NCBI GenBank assembly: GCA_013115135.1
Contig: JABANP010000320.1
Location: 1 to 59,252 of the forward strand
Origin: Perkinsus olseni
Lineage: Eukaryota; Perkinsozoa; Perkinsida; Perkinsidae
Direction of reading: 5' to 3'
DNA: 59,252 nucleotides
Of the stretch, positions 13,565 to 25,650 are shown piece by piece. Position numbers and translations under genes: made by a program. The notes beneath the pieces are model-generated. The model worked only from the letters and a program-made list of their open reading frames with translations, was not told the DNA's origin and searched no databases. How positions within the stretch are numbered: position 1 is the first letter of the stretch; the number at the start of each line of letters is the position of its first letter.

Positions 13565-14140
13565 ATGTTTCTGCCACTTCTTCCCTCTTCAAGACCCTTC
13601 CTTCTACTATTGGTTTATGCTACTATCACAGTAGTAAGCGGTAAATCATCGAACGTATGTCAGAGTATATGCTGGAACACACCCTATTGTGGCGATTCCG
13701 GGTATACATCCTATTGTAGGGATGATGATGGTTTGTGTTATGGTCTGTATCATAATAGAGGTGGACCATCATCATACTGTTATCAACCCGAGGATCCTTC
13801 ATGTAATGGGGATGTACTCGAACCAGTAAGCTGTTCCCAAGGTGTGGTATCCTCCTGTGAAGATGTATGTGAGCAAATACCCTCTTGCCGTGCTAGTACA
13901 TCGTCAAAGTCGTTCTGCAAGACTTGGGCTAAATCACAGGTATGTTATGGTATACTGCAGAGAGAGGATGGATCGTTGTGTTATGCACCAGCTGATGATG
14001 ATTGTCATGGTATACCATACCCTTGCCCTTCCATTCAACTTCGTAATGAGGCTATCAATTCACCTCTCAGCAGAAGTACTACTCCTACCACTCCTTCACC
14101 AAATCATGATAGTGATGATCACATGGTTGTCGTAGTTTGA
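13565..14140 (+). CDS. Secreted cysteine-rich protein with two-copy module
   Basis: This is an intronless 191-residue ORF, unusual here because neighbours are split. A short basic-poor start is followed by the hydrophobic segment FLLLLVYATITVVSG (about residues 12-26), a good signal peptide ending near SGKSS. The mature part is two copies of an eight-cysteine module, about residues 31-85 and 98-155. Spacings are CX3CX5CX8CX6CX13CX7CX9C in the first and CX3CX5CX9CX8CX11CX7CX6C in the second. Both copies share CYG after the fifth cysteine and CY at the sixth. The C-terminal 35 residues are Ser/Thr/Pro-rich, then acidic, and end with a run of valines, which could be a linker rather than a GPI signal. 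No known family recognised. It is a candidate extracellular or surface protein; the function is unknown. Confidence 0.8.
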   Translation: MFLPLLPSSRPFLLLLVYATITVVSGKSSNVCQSICWNTPYCGDSGYTSYCRDDDGLCYGLYHNRGGPSSYCYQPEDPSCNGDVLEPVSCSQGVVSSCEDVCEQIPSCRASTSSKSFCKTWAKSQVCYGILQREDGSLCYAPADDDCHGIPYPCPSIQLRNEAINSPLSRSTTPTTPSPNHDSDDHMVVVV

Positions 14141-14852
14141 TAATGCTAGTTAGTAATACCGTCGTAGTGGTAGTAGAACATTTCATTGCATCTTGATGAG
14201 GCTGCTGGTCTCTCAGATGTATTCTTACGATGTTACACCATTACCATCATTGCATTGTCATCATTATAACTCCATAATAATACTACTACTGCTAGTAGTA
14301 TTATCATCATCATCCCAGGATTCCTCTCTCGATACTGTCCATACTGCATCGTCATCATCATTATTCTATACAGCAAGTAGTACCCTTGTACTATCCTTTA
14401 GTACTTGATGAAGTACCAACATCACCAGCATCGTGGAGTTCTTGTGTTGCTACGTCCTCATCACGGTCATCTTCGAATACCATAACCCGCCCTCCTCTAA
14501 TCGTAGTTTTCTTCTCCCACTGATGTCCTCCCCTCTCCGTGTGTGATGAAGTCAGCTAGTAGTAGTATTATTATTATTATGACGATGGTAGTATTTCCGG
14601 TAGTAGTACATCCCGAACACTCTTCCGTCACTCCTGCAGGAAGGCTTCTTCTTCCCCCTTCCCATCATGCTTGACAGGTATGCCGATGACGATGCCGAGT
14701 ACACCTCCTGCATACTCGGTTGAGTGCCGATGACGATGCTGATGATAATGATGGTGTTGGTACTACTGTCCTCGTCTCTAGTGTAGCGTTATCTAGTCTC
14801 CATCATCTGTTCACGACTTTGGTATCTTCCGTATATAGCCCCAGACGACGAC
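14141..14852. other. Intergenic, no gene resolved
   Basis: Short plus-strand frames are rich in Ser, Leu and repeat-derived residues (around 14190-14410) and have no recognisable motif. A direct repeat of the word TGCCGATGACGATGC occurs near 14682 and 14728. I see no convincing gene. It could contain 3' UTR of the secreted protein and promoter of the next gene. Confidence 0.4.
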
Positions 14853-15310
14853 ATGAGGGAGGGTATACCACAGAAGAGTAGGATTGGGTTGATGTTGAGG
14901 ATATCGTTGGTGTTGAGCGTTGGTGTGGTTATTGGAGGTGGGGTGTACGTTGCAGTGTGGTCTATCATCACCCCGAGGCTTGCTATGTTGGACAGTCATG
15001 AGGAGGTAAGGTGTTATATAGGTATGGAGTCTAGCAATGCTCTAGTAGGTGATACAGAAGATAACGAGAAGCATAGAGGGCCTGCTGGATAAAGGGAGGC
15101 TATCTACTGACTATGAGAGAGATGAAGGCATACGTGCCATTATAATAGAAGAATCGGCGAAGGCATCACCATCAGCAAGAGGTCATCATCATGGGTAGCA
15201 TCCTCAAGGCTCCATCAGCATTATCGTCAGGAATGGTCATGTCTAGACTCGAAGATCAGCTCAACCATGCAGAAGGCATGATGAAAGATATATCATCCGC
15301 ACTCGATGCA
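14853..15310 (+). CDS. Small single-pass membrane protein (tentative)
   Basis: The first exon begins MREGIPQKSR and carries one strong hydrophobic segment, LVLSVGVVIGGGVYVAVW (about residues 18-36), preceded by basic residues, so a signal-anchor or N-terminal membrane helix is likely. A donor GTAAGG follows at about 15006. After an intron ending AG, a charged helical stretch reads TRSIEGLLDKGRLSTDYERD and continues to about 15170; a further possible exon reaches about 15310. The joins are ambiguous because several AG acceptors give open frames. No family recognised. It lies between two predicted secreted proteins on the same strand. Confidence 0.45.
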
Positions 15311-15530
15311 TGACCACCTTGTCCATCACCACCAGCAGCAGTTCTGTCGTGTCTACAGCGGCTCATCACCACCATCGGGTGACGGTTTCATGGCGACGTA
15401 TCCGCTGCCGTGTGTGATTTTCGGGCGAGCGCTGTCTTATTGTTAATCCACCACTACTAATTTCATTACTGCTCTGTGACATTTCTAGTGTAGTTTTTCT
15501 CCTCTTCCTCCTCCTCCCCCCCACTACACC

Positions 15531-15914
15531 ATGCAGGTTATGATGAAGCTATTCGTCCTTCTTTTCGGCATGATCCTCGCTGCCACCATGTAGTACTACT
15601 CCTCCACTGTGTTGCTGCTACAGTCATTGTTAGGTTGGGAGGGCTGTAGCAAGGCTGCTCATGATGTTGAACATCATGAACCCAAACCTGAACAGCATGA
15701 ACAACACGATGTTCATAAGGAAGAGAAGAGGGTCATTGAAGAGGGAGGAGGCCCACATGAGGAGAAGAGGGCGAAATCCCCTGAAACAAGTATGGTTATT
15801 ATCATCATGTTAGGCTTGCGGTATTATTATGTTCAGGTTAATGACGGTGGTATCATCACTGGCCAGCATCATCGATATGGTTATACATGTAGTCTTTGGT
15901 ATTGGACTATATGA
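15531..15914 (+). CDS. Small secreted His/Glu-rich protein with KR sites
   Basis: Three exons, 15531-15589, 15650-15789 and 15814-15914, join in frame to a 99-residue protein. The first exon is a classical signal peptide (MMKLFVLLFGMILAAT). The second is very acidic and His-rich (HDVEHHEPKPEQHEQHD) and contains two Lys-Arg sites in the contexts HKEEKRVIEE and HEEKRAKSPE. The third is aromatic and Gly-rich (YYYVQVNDGGIITGQHHRYGY). Dibasic sites in a short secreted precursor are what proprotein convertases cut in peptide precursors of other eukaryotes; whether that happens here is speculation. No family recognised. Introns are 60 and 24 nt; the 24-nt one is near the lower size limit, so exon 3 is less certain than exons 1 and 2. 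Confidence 0.6.
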
Positions 15915-16032
15915 TTAATAGAGTTATCTCTCAACATGATTATTCTCAGTTTGAATGTTACCATCAGATTTGTGTTGATGTAGTAGTATACACTGAGAGT
16001 AGTGATGGTGTAGTCGAAGTATAGTATTACCA

Positions 16033-19000
16033 ATGGAAGATAATGACCGCTATGTTGCGGGTACGAGTAGTTGTCATACCATAAATCCAACTACTCGTCC
16101 CCGGCCGCCACCACCATTAGAGGTTATTGCTACGACATGGGCTAGAGAATCCCATGAGTTATACGATTATGAATCGAGGTATTGCTATGAGTGCACACCT
16201 ACCGCTGTTGACTGCTATTATCATTAGGAATGTGCACTGCCAAAGATTTATAATACCACAGGATGATGATGAAGGAAGTAGTAGGGCATCGGTGGTGCAG
16301 TGCAGGGATGATCATCCTCATGAACAGGTTCATCATCAACAAGAACATTGTATCGTGTACGTGATGGTGGCAGCAGCAGTAGCATGATGTTGCATGATGG
16401 TAGAAGTAGAGCTATGATCAGCAATGCTAGTGGTATAATAGAAGTACCTATCACTAGTACCCGCTCTAGTGTTATCATGAAACATGATAACAACAACAAC
16501 AGCAGCAGTAGCAGCACTGGTAGTAGTAGGCATGGTGATGATGAGAAGGGACAGGAGAGAGAGGAGCCGTTAATACGGATTGAGAGGTATTATGAGTAGT
16601 GATGGGCATATACTAATGATGACGACGATGATGCGTTCAGGGATCCTACTGATGATGGTGTATATATCAAACCGGTGGCGATGATGATGTCACCATCAAT
16701 ATCCGATGATAATAATAATAGCACTACAACACAACCACCACCACTGCCATCGTCGAGGCCATGGTTGGTGGTGCATGATTCATCATCATCACCGTCGAGT
16801 GATGATGACGATGGAGTATCATTAAAAGAAGGGGATGTAATTAAATTGGGGAGAGTTGAATTGAAAGTTCGACAAGTAAGGAGAGGAGTGGTATGAATAG
16901 TAATCCACTATATGTATCATTAGACGGTATATGATCATTGTGCTGCTGGTCATGGTGGTCATAAGTTATCAAGAGACAGTGTATCTACCGACGATGATGA
17001 TGATGGAGGAGGGGAAGGAGGATGCTGCTGCTCGTCATCAACTGTGTGCTCCAATGATGATCACGATGATGTCCAACTACAATTACTACCAAAAGGTGTC
17101 AGTAAAGGTAATGATAATGGGAAGTACGGTAGGGATATAAGAATGCTGGTAATTGGTGATCGTCGTCGTCATCCTCATCAGAATCGTCGATGACGGTAGC
17201 CTGTAGTGGTGATAGAGGTATAGATGGGTCACCATTGAATGGGGTTGTATGTCGGATTTGCCTCATGGAAGGTAATATTAATGTGACCTCATCTATCACT
17301 ACTCATCACGAGCATCATCATCGTCAGGTTCTACAGCTGATGACCCGTTCATAGCACCATGCCATTGTAGTGGTAGTATAAAGTAATACCTACTTATAAT
17401 CATACACCATCCCCATCATCATCAACATGCCAGATATGTTCATATCAACTGCCTTCGCCATTGGATTGCTGGCAGACTCAGACTACCACCATCATCATAC
17501 GACTCAGACTACGACTCGCGGCCAACACCCACAGGAGCAGCATCACCACCATTTTTGTACAGACCATTGACATGCGAGTTGTGTAAAGCTCCCTATCCAA
17601 CCTATGTAGTACAACAACAACAACATGTCATGATCATGATCATGATCATGATGATGATGATGATGAGCATATTGAGTATTATGAACTCTTGTGGTTAATG
17701 ACAGGTTAATATGAATGGGAGCATCGAGTGCCTTTATCCACTACCCCATGTCAAAGCACCATACATTGTTTTTGAGGTCAATCTCAAGCCTGTCATAACA
17801 GCATCAACACACGATAGTAACACTAATAATAATAATGCTGATGATGATGATGATGATGATGATGATGACTATCAAACTGGAGGAAGACAACATCATCATC
17901 ATCACCAGCAGCAGCAGCAGGAGCAGGGATACAATGATGATACTGTTAATGGTATTAATCCTGATATAGGGCTCAATGTTGTCAGTCTTGCGAGCGATGA
18001 CAAAGAGAGGATGATGGGGGGTAGCCCTGATGATGATGATGGCGGTGATCCGTTTGCCCCCTCACATCGTGTCCCTACTACGACAAATACTTCATCAGTA
18101 ACTGCTGCTGGTGCTGCAGTTGGGGATGATGATTATGAGCATCATCATCATCAGAATCACTCTAGGGTAGAGGGAGCACTACATGGTGATGATAATTATA
18201 AAGCTATAACTATTGGTAGAGGGCATGAGAGTCAGGTTAGGATAACAGATGTAATACTTACTAGTATTGATGTTATTCATGACGAGAGTCCTACTTATCG
18301 TCATCATCATCATCATCAGGTATCCATCTCCAGGAAGCATTGTCTACTACGGTATCACCACGGACGGTTCTGTATAAAAGTAGTAGTTTGGTAGTGATCA
18401 TTATCATACCATTAGCATCATGATAATAATAATTACCATCTTCACTTCTATAGGATCTCAACTCCAAGTTTGGTACATTATTATCGATACCTTCCCAGGG
18501 TATAAAGATGCCACAACCAGGATCAATGGCAATACAGGTAATCCACCAGAACAGCAGCGACTAGTGGCACTACTGATCATAATCATCATCATTATTGTAG
18601 GTTGGTCGTACAGTACTACGGGTGATTGCCAGAAGGTTCGCTCCTCCTTCCACTACTCCCTCGTCAGCGTTGGAGACACTCGATGCACCAATCGATAGAG
18701 TCTCAGGGGGCCAGCATGATGGGAGTATATTAATGACATTATTACCATCAGCAGGGATCGATATGGGGTATTACCCTCGTCATGGCAATGATGATGATGA
18801 TAACAGACACGATGGTGATGGTGGTGGTGATATCATCCAGAACCATCACCATCATGGTACAGGTAATAGGATTATTGATACCATCCCCTACTCCATCGTT
18901 GACTGATGGTAAGATACCATCATTTTACCAGCAACATATCCGATGGGCGATGATATTAGTAGTGGAAGTAATCCACTCGTACAGACCGTGCAGGACGAAG

Positions 19001-19125
19001 AAGAAGAAGCACTACGGTATGACCATGATGATGATGATGATGTAATGATGTTGAGGGCCCCGCATGGTGAGGGAGGGGTACCAGCTAATGAGGAGGATGA
19101 TGATGATGAATATTATTACTACTAA
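16033..19125 (+). CDS. RINGv-FHA E3 ubiquitin ligase
   Basis: The protein joins a RING-CH (RINGv) finger to an FHA phosphothreonine-binding domain. Such proteins occur in ciliates, oomycetes and other protists. Before the finger is the strand pair LKEGDVIKLGRVELKVRQV (about 16826-16882). The finger is split by introns: VCRICLMEGN (about 17246), DDPFIAPCHCSGSIK (about 17340-17382), YVHINCLRHW (after an intron ending ACATGCCAG, about 17430-17460) and RPLTCELCKAPYPTYV (about 17560-17608), giving the C4HC3 order CxxC, CxC, HxxC, CxxC. After YIVFEVNLKP comes an acidic/His/Gln-rich insert. The FHA domain is ITIGRGHESQVRI (about 18207), VSISRKHCLLRYHHGRFCIK (about 18319-18378), DLNSKFGTLLSIPSQ and VGRTVLRVIARRFAPPS (about 18600-18650). 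An intron at 18863-18931 removes an in-frame stop and leads to an acidic tail ending at 19125. The substrate is unknown. Confidence 0.87.
17628..17665. repeat. Self-complementary ATGATC hexamer run
   Basis: Inside an intron of the RINGv-FHA gene the sequence runs through four ATGATC-type hexamers before turning into plain ATG repeats. ATGATC is the reverse complement of GATCAT, so the run can fold on itself. Confidence 0.7.
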
Positions 19126-19587
19126 AACTCTAGCAGCTAACTCCTCTGTCATCAGTAGCATGATTGACGATGATACATCCTCCTCCTCCTCTCTACAGCA
19201 GGGGTAACCCCTGAGGTGTATACTCGAGTAACGCAGTGTTCACTATAATTGGCCCTCTACCCGTGGAAGATGGTAATGATAATAATAGTGATAGTAGTAT
19301 AGCATAGAAGATGATTGATGATAACCATTATCACCGCTGCTGCTGCTGCTGATGGTGATTATACTCATGTTAGGCTTATCGCTACTTCATTTTTGTTTCT
19401 TCCACTTTATCGTCGTTTTCCTCCCTCACCCAACTACTAGTACGGGCAGTAGATGACGATTGATAATAATAACAACAACAACTGTCGCTGTTACGGATGA
19501 ATATTATAATAATGATAATCTCAACTACATCTTGGGTTGTTATCATCACTACTCCTTCGACCTTCATCAGCCTCCATCACTATCATC
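19126..19587. other. Intergenic, probable promoter region
   Basis: This lies between the stop of the RINGv-FHA gene and the start of the ZNHIT2-like gene, both on the plus strand. It contains GCT, ATC and AAC triplet runs and no convincing coding frame. A spliced-leader acceptor would be expected near its right end if the host trans-splices; several AG dinucleotides exist, so none can be chosen. Confidence 0.4.
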
Positions 19588-21546
19588 ATGTCATCATCAT
19601 CATCCACGGCTACAAGAACCCCCAAGAGAGTAACATTCGCCGTAACACCATCACCACCGACATCATCATCCTGTGTGATCTGTGGTAATGATGAGGCCAA
19701 GTATCGATGCCCGAGATGTCATGAACGGTAACAACAACTACTACTACTACTACTACTACTACATTAAATGATGATGGTGATTAACAGGTACTGCAGCTTA
19801 TCATGTTATAAAGAGCATAGCGAGGGGAGATGTTCACAAGGCTTCTACAAAGACCAAGTGGCATCGTATACTGAGGTTAGTAAACCGACTGAGGAGGAGA
19901 GGAAGAATGTGGAGATGATGATGTAATACTGGCGGTGTTGTTGTTAGTGGTGGTGGGGTATGGGACTTATGTATCTCCCCTCATCCTCAGATATGAGCAT
20001 AACCAAGATGATGCACCTGATGATGGGGGCATGGAGGAAGAGGAGGTGTTGAACCTTTATCGTCTATTGGACGTCCTCGATGATGATGGTGTGATGGATG
20101 ATGCACAGAAAGAGTTGATATTAGCTCATCTTAATGACTATCTATCCCCAGATCAGATCGATGACTTCAGGAGGGAACTTAAATCTGGCCACCTGTAATA
20201 CAACCTCATTGTCATCCTCATCATCATTCCCTTCATTCCGAAGGTACAAACAGGTCCTGGAAGAGAACGCCGAAGGCGATGATGATGGGGTTGTAGATTG
20301 GTCACCTTGGTGGGAGGATAAGATACGCTCGGCTGAACGTAGTTATGAGATATCTAATGAGGGAAGGAGGAGGGTACCCAAACACCGGTGTTGCCATTGT
20401 TATGGTACTCGGGAGGAGGTGTAGTTCTATTTCCGTCCTACTTCTCGTCAAACAGGCAATAACGATTCTTCTACTCCGTCATCATCATCACCGATACTTA
20501 CGATAAAGGAGGATATCATTTTGTACAGGATAAGTGCGGTGATATATGCATATACTAAGTTAACTAGACAGTAAGAATAAGATGACATGATAATCCATGA
20601 GCACCCATGGTGAACCTTAGATACTTTGGTGATTGGTCATGGGATGTAGCAAGAGTAGGTTCGGAGGTGTTATCATTATGCCCTTTTCTGAATGGTGTGG
20701 ATGATGCTGTTAGTCGTATTGATTATGATAACCTGAGGCAGATGGCCATTACCATGAACATGTATGATGAACAGTCATGGCGGGATGTAATGATGAGGAC
20801 AATCAGGATCCAATGGTTATGGGTAGTTGTGTTATCAGGTATCGAGTATCCTGGACGACGAGAGATCTGATGAGTTACTATTATCGATAATACACGAGGT
20901 TAGAGGGATGATAACCAGAGTATTCGAGAATAGTAGGAAGAGGGAGGTGATGGCACTCCGATTGCTGGAAAGTTACATCTATTATCATGTGTGCTGCTGC
21001 TCGGGAAGGGAAGGGGCTCGACAAGTGGGGGAAGAGGGAAAGAAGGATGAGGTTATCATGTTATTGAAGGCAGAGGTTGATCAGATAGTTAGAGATCTTC
21101 ATTATCAAAAGGAGGAGACCAGGATGATTGAGGAGAAGTTGTCTGCTGCGAAGGAAATGAATAATAATACTCTGGTTGTCGGTATGAAGTCGACTGATGA
21201 TGGAGCAGTATGCCATAAGTTGATACAAGAGATTCATAAAGATGACCAATAATGACAGGTTATTACTAACGTTACTCCACCGTCAGCTGTTAGTTGTGTT
21301 GTTACAGTGACGGCTAGGCCACGACTAGGTGTATATACACGATGCTGTTGGATATGTTATTGTGTTTCTGAGCATTACTGGCGACTCAATACTCATAATC
21401 CACTAGAGAAGCATGCTCATGATCATGTGCCCAGATCAGGCAGTTCATCATCCTCCCATTCATCACTTGGTGGGGGTAATCCTCCGGCGGACAAACGTCT
21501 ACGGCCATCATGCAACTCGATCTTATCAGCAACAACAGCCTCATAA
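19588..21546 (+). CDS. HIT-type zinc-finger protein, ZNHIT2-like
   Basis: Exon 1 begins with a Ser/Thr/Pro-rich stretch and then CVICGNDEAKYRCPRCHER; a 60-nt TAC-repeat intron (19728-19787) is followed by YCSLSCYKEHSEGRCSQGFY. Together this is a zf-HIT finger with the pattern expected for ZNHIT2, a cofactor of the R2TP/HSP90 machinery used for U5 snRNP and box C/D snoRNP assembly. Downstream exons give LNLYRLLDVLDDDGVMDDAQ, YLSPDQIDDFRRELKSGHL, VVDWSPWWEDKI, ILYRISAVIYAYTKL, FGDWSWDVARVGSEVLSL and ALRLLESYIYYH. These match the ZNHIT2 layout of an acidic helical middle, a WxPWW motif and a C-terminal helical domain. The coiled-coil stretch at 21055-21250 and the last exon (about 21307-21546, ISEHYW-like WICYCVSEHYWRLN) are assigned by order only. 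It ends 83 bp from the convergent IFT88 stop. Confidence 0.8.
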
Positions 21547-21628
21547 GTAGGCTTCGCATCCCCAATGGGTGACGATGATAATGTCCTGCCATGATACTAA
21601 CACCTATTCCCTCTACTAATCACAGCAT

Positions 21629-24600
21629 TTACCTTGAGTCCATGGCAGCTGCAACCCCAACGCTGCTGATCCCCTTCGTTCGCTCCACTCCACCTTCTTC
21701 CTGTTTCTGCTTATCCCCTGTCGGTTGTTGTTGTTGTTGTTGCAGTCGATGAAGAATATTCTCATATTGTTCACAGGGTTTACCCATCTCCTTACATATT
21801 GATACAAGATACCTCGAGGTTAGCGACGTCCGATACGATGACTATCATCATCACTATCACTACTTCAGGGATTCAACATCTCGAGGGAATCTATCATGTA
21901 TCTGTTGATACCTGAGTAGGGTAAGTGTATGATGTTATGCTCCTTCGACGTCTTACATGCTCAACGCCTTCTGTTGATCTCCCATTCTACGATAACAACT
22001 AGCCACCATTAACATCCATTTTGGTTCTGATGGAGATATCTCACTAGCTCGCATGAACAATGGTACGGCTGATTCGAACCTGATGATGATGCATCATGAT
22101 CACTATAGAGTGTTCAGCAGTGGTATTGAGTATTACAAATCCTTCTTGACATAATATACACCAAGCCATGTTATAACATTCAAGTCCAACGGCCAATGAC
22201 GATAACTCTCTTTATAGTTATGATATGCTTCAACCTCATTCCCTTCTAACTCATACAATTGCCCAATACGTGCCAATACCTGTCCCGATAATCATTGCCG
22301 TTGTTCTCGTTACTGTATTACAGTTGGGTCGTTGGGTCTTCCTCTACCCTGGGTTAATATAAGAGAGAAATGCTCATGTGCTTTACCATGATCACCCATC
22401 TTTTCGTATATATCACCAAGTTGCCATAATACATCGCAGTTACCTAAGGATCATCATGATGATGATGGAGAGCAGGGAGGTTATCATCACTCTTCGTTAT
22501 CTGATGTAGTTTATTAAATGCAACCAGTGCCTCATCATAAGCACCTACTCATACGTGATGATGCCGCCGCTGCCCTGTTGTTGTGACTCTTGTTATTACA
22601 TGCATTCTTGCACACCAATCCTAGATTATAAATAGCCTCCAAACAATGTGCAGCTACACCGATGGCTTCGAGGTATAACTCCTTTGCTTTACTTAAGTTG
22701 TTCGCTATGAATAAACAATTACCCTTGTTAACCAACGCCTCACAATTGTACCTGAGAATAAAATTACGATTGTTATGGTATTGATCTCGGCGAGAACGGT
22801 ATGCTGTTGGGAGGCATTGTCACCTGTCTATTCTAATAGCCATATCAGCATACTTCTCCGCTTGGTCATAATCCCCTTCCTGCATGAGGGCACCAATGGC
22901 GACTAGGGAAGGTCTACTCCGTCTCAGATGACGACTCACTTGAAAGTATATAAAACTAAGATTCGTAGCAGCTCTGGTTTGCATTAGATGCTGATCTTTA
23001 TTCTCGAATGACTTGAGTGTCGTGATAGCCTCATCAAATAGTTTATGTTTGAGATAATAATGCGCCTTATTGATCTCCATCTCCGCAGCTATACTCGGAT
23101 ACCCCCCTCTATATAATGTATCAATAACCCAGTCATATCCCTGAGGATGAGTAGTCATTATACCAGTCGCGGTGATAGTTTTGTTACGTTGGGTGATGAT
23201 GATGATGATCTTGTATGATGGTTGTTGTTGGTGTTATTATTATTAGCAATGCCTATTATCGGTGCTATGAGGTTGGCTGCTGTTAATATTATGTTCCGTG
23301 CCTCCTGTCTACGGTTCTTAACAAACTCTCGTAACGGGTCTTCATCAGTCCTCTTCTCAAGCAGCATACCCTCACCATTCATTACAACCAAATCATCATC
23401 TCTCCTAGAATGATCATGGTAGTACGATGATGATACCTGAGGCCATCAACACCCGTATCAAGAGCAGCACCACCAAGCTCCCTTCCACCTACTGCGTCAT
23501 CATCATCATCATAATCATCGATAGTATCATCATAGAGTGTTGGATCTCCCCTACCGCGAGTAACCTACGGGCCACCAGTGTTCACCCTGCTTGGTGCTGC
23601 TGCTGCTGCTGGTAGTACTAATAACAGCCTTTTGAAAGTGGTTCTCATCTCTTCCTCGTCCCTCATAGCATAATAACATAACAATAGAAATAGACCAGTT
23701 TCATGGTCCATAAATGTATCCAGACTAGTACTACTACTAGCATTGTCATGATGATTATTATTATACCCAGGTGGTGGCCTCCCATCCATATTGTTATCAC
23801 TGTACGACCCTAAAGCCGCATACGACTACTACGGTATCCAGGAGGACATTACCATTAGGGGCAGCAGAGGCCATCATGCTGCCATCCGCTGTATGATGAT
23901 GATGTTGTGGTGCATCCTGTTGTATTGGTATTAATAATTCTGAGTAGTGCTTAGCTGCATCTTTATATCTAACATGATCATTGGAAGTTGTGGTATTCAT
24001 AACTATCATCATCACCAGCCTACTGTCGCATAGCATAGAATGCATGGCCGATGTTACGACGTATTTTATACCGTCGTGTTGGTAACCACGTCGGGGTCTC
24101 ATCAAGCGCCTTCCTGTACATCTTGATGGCGGTAGTGTATCTTCCCATCTTATAATATATGTCACCAATATTAATATTGAATCGTCCGAGGTGGGGGTAT
24201 AGTCGAGATGCTACAATCTGATCATCATCAGCCTGCAGGAGTAGCTCATTGTAATAACCACTACCTGAGTGTATCCATCTATAGCTTCCTGATAGTATCC
24301 AGCTTTGTCTTTATGTGAGGCTATGGTGAGTTGTAGGAGAAAGGTGAGATCGAGATCCGTCTGATGAGATCAGTCTGATGGTATTAAGTGGTGATGGTGA
24401 GGTCCGCAGCAGCGCCGGCGGGGGCGGCGGGCGTCATCACTACATCATCTTGTCTGCCTGTCTGAGCCCGCAGTTTCAAGATTTGTTTGTCGACCTTCTG
24501 GGCTTCCTTCAACTCATCCAGGTTATCCCGTAACTGCCGATGGGACGTTCATCGTTATCAACACTCATCATCATCCTCATCACTACCAATGCCGTCATGT

Positions 24601-25650
24601 TATTAGTAGTTGTAGTAGTATTGCTGTTCTTCTTGTCCTTCATAGTGCTCAGTCGGGCTACTCCATTATTATTATCATAATTCACTCTCTTGATGAAGGT
24701 AGCGTCTATCACCGCTTGTAGTCTATGCTCCATATTTCGTATCTTTCTATCATCCTCGTCCTCAACACTACTAGGGACATGATTGTTGTTGTTACCTTCA
24801 AACAGGATTGCACAAGAGCATGATAATATTGACGAAAACCCACATCACCTCCCGCTGCTGCTGCTGCTGCTGCTGCTGTTGCTGTTATTGTATTATCACC
24901 ACGCTGTAGCTTGAACGGATCGAATGATGTATTATTGGCGTGGGTGTAACCAGCAGCACCTGCATACTCATAATCATGCAACAACAGCAGCAGACTATAC
25001 CCTATCTCGATGATATTACGTGTTGATGTCACTGGACGGGTGATGTTCTGTTGATGATGATGAGGATGAGGATGATGATGATGATAGGCTGATGTTATTC
25101 TACCGTCATTGGATGATAATATAAGGCCACCCTCAACAGTTAGACCATCGTCTTTGAGAGGTGTGCCTGCGGAAAACCGGTTATAACGACTACTAGTCTC
25201 ATCTTTCATGGCGCAATTCATATGGGCTGGAATGGTCTAGTTGGTTATGACGACTGCCTAACACGCAGTAGGTCCCGAGTTCGATTCTCGGTTCCAGTAT
25301 CATCTTCAACCTTCCAAGCATATGAATGCCCCCGTCAGTATTATTACCTTCCGAATAGGTATCCCTCCTTTCAATCGGGAAGTCGTACTTATTGAATGAC
25401 GAAGACGTAGTAGTCGTCACTGTTTGACCATTATCATGATGATGATGATGATTATGGGGAACGCCATCATCATTCTCAGTTATTATCTCGCCATCTCTCT
25501 ACCATCGATAACATGACGATGATGATGATGCTGTAGACAGCGCCATCGTCGATGATGAAGCACTTACTTGTTGGATACTCCCTCTATGATGGCTCGGTTA
25601 TTATCATTGTATAATCCTGGATCGGGGATAACAGCACTAGCAGATGCCAT
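21629..25650 (-). CDS. Intraflagellar transport protein 88
   Basis: IFT88 is a TPR subunit of the IFT-B complex that carries cargo along the flagellum. Exon 1 (25650-25568) starts MASASAVIPDPGLYNDNN. Exon 2 is 25496-25311 and exon 3 starts at 25192. The N-terminal region has the RPVTS and AGAAGYTHANNTSFDP elements of this family. TPR patches include IGDIYYKMGRYTTAIKMY and YKIRRNIGHAFYAMRQ (about 24040-24165), SIAAEMEINKAHYYLKHKLF and ATNLSFIYF (about 22950-23100), GDYDQAEKYADMAIRIDR (about 22820-22880) and NKGNCLFIANNLSKAKELYL (about 22660-22730). The C-terminus, CEQYENILHRLQQQQQ to a stop at 21629, matches the family's end. Homopolymer inserts (poly-Ala, poly-His, poly-Asn) interrupt less conserved loops. 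Intron 25310-25193 carries a tRNA gene on the other strand. Its presence fits a flagellated zoospore stage. Confidence 0.93.
25226..25299 (+). tRNA. tRNA-Val(AAC)
   Basis: The 74-nt sequence folds as a complete cloverleaf. The acceptor stem pairs GCTGGAA with TTCCAGT (one G-T pair), followed by discriminator A. The D-arm has the GTC/GAC stem with a GG-containing loop. The anticodon stem ACTGC/GCAGT is perfect and the loop CTAACAC has anticodon AAC, which reads valine GTT codons. The T-arm is CCGAG-TTCGATT-CTCGG. There is no intron and CCA is not encoded. The internal A box (TGGTCTAGTTGG) and B box (AGTTCGATTC) are present. It lies inside an intron of IFT88, on the opposite strand, occupying most of that 118-nt intron. 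Confidence 0.94.
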
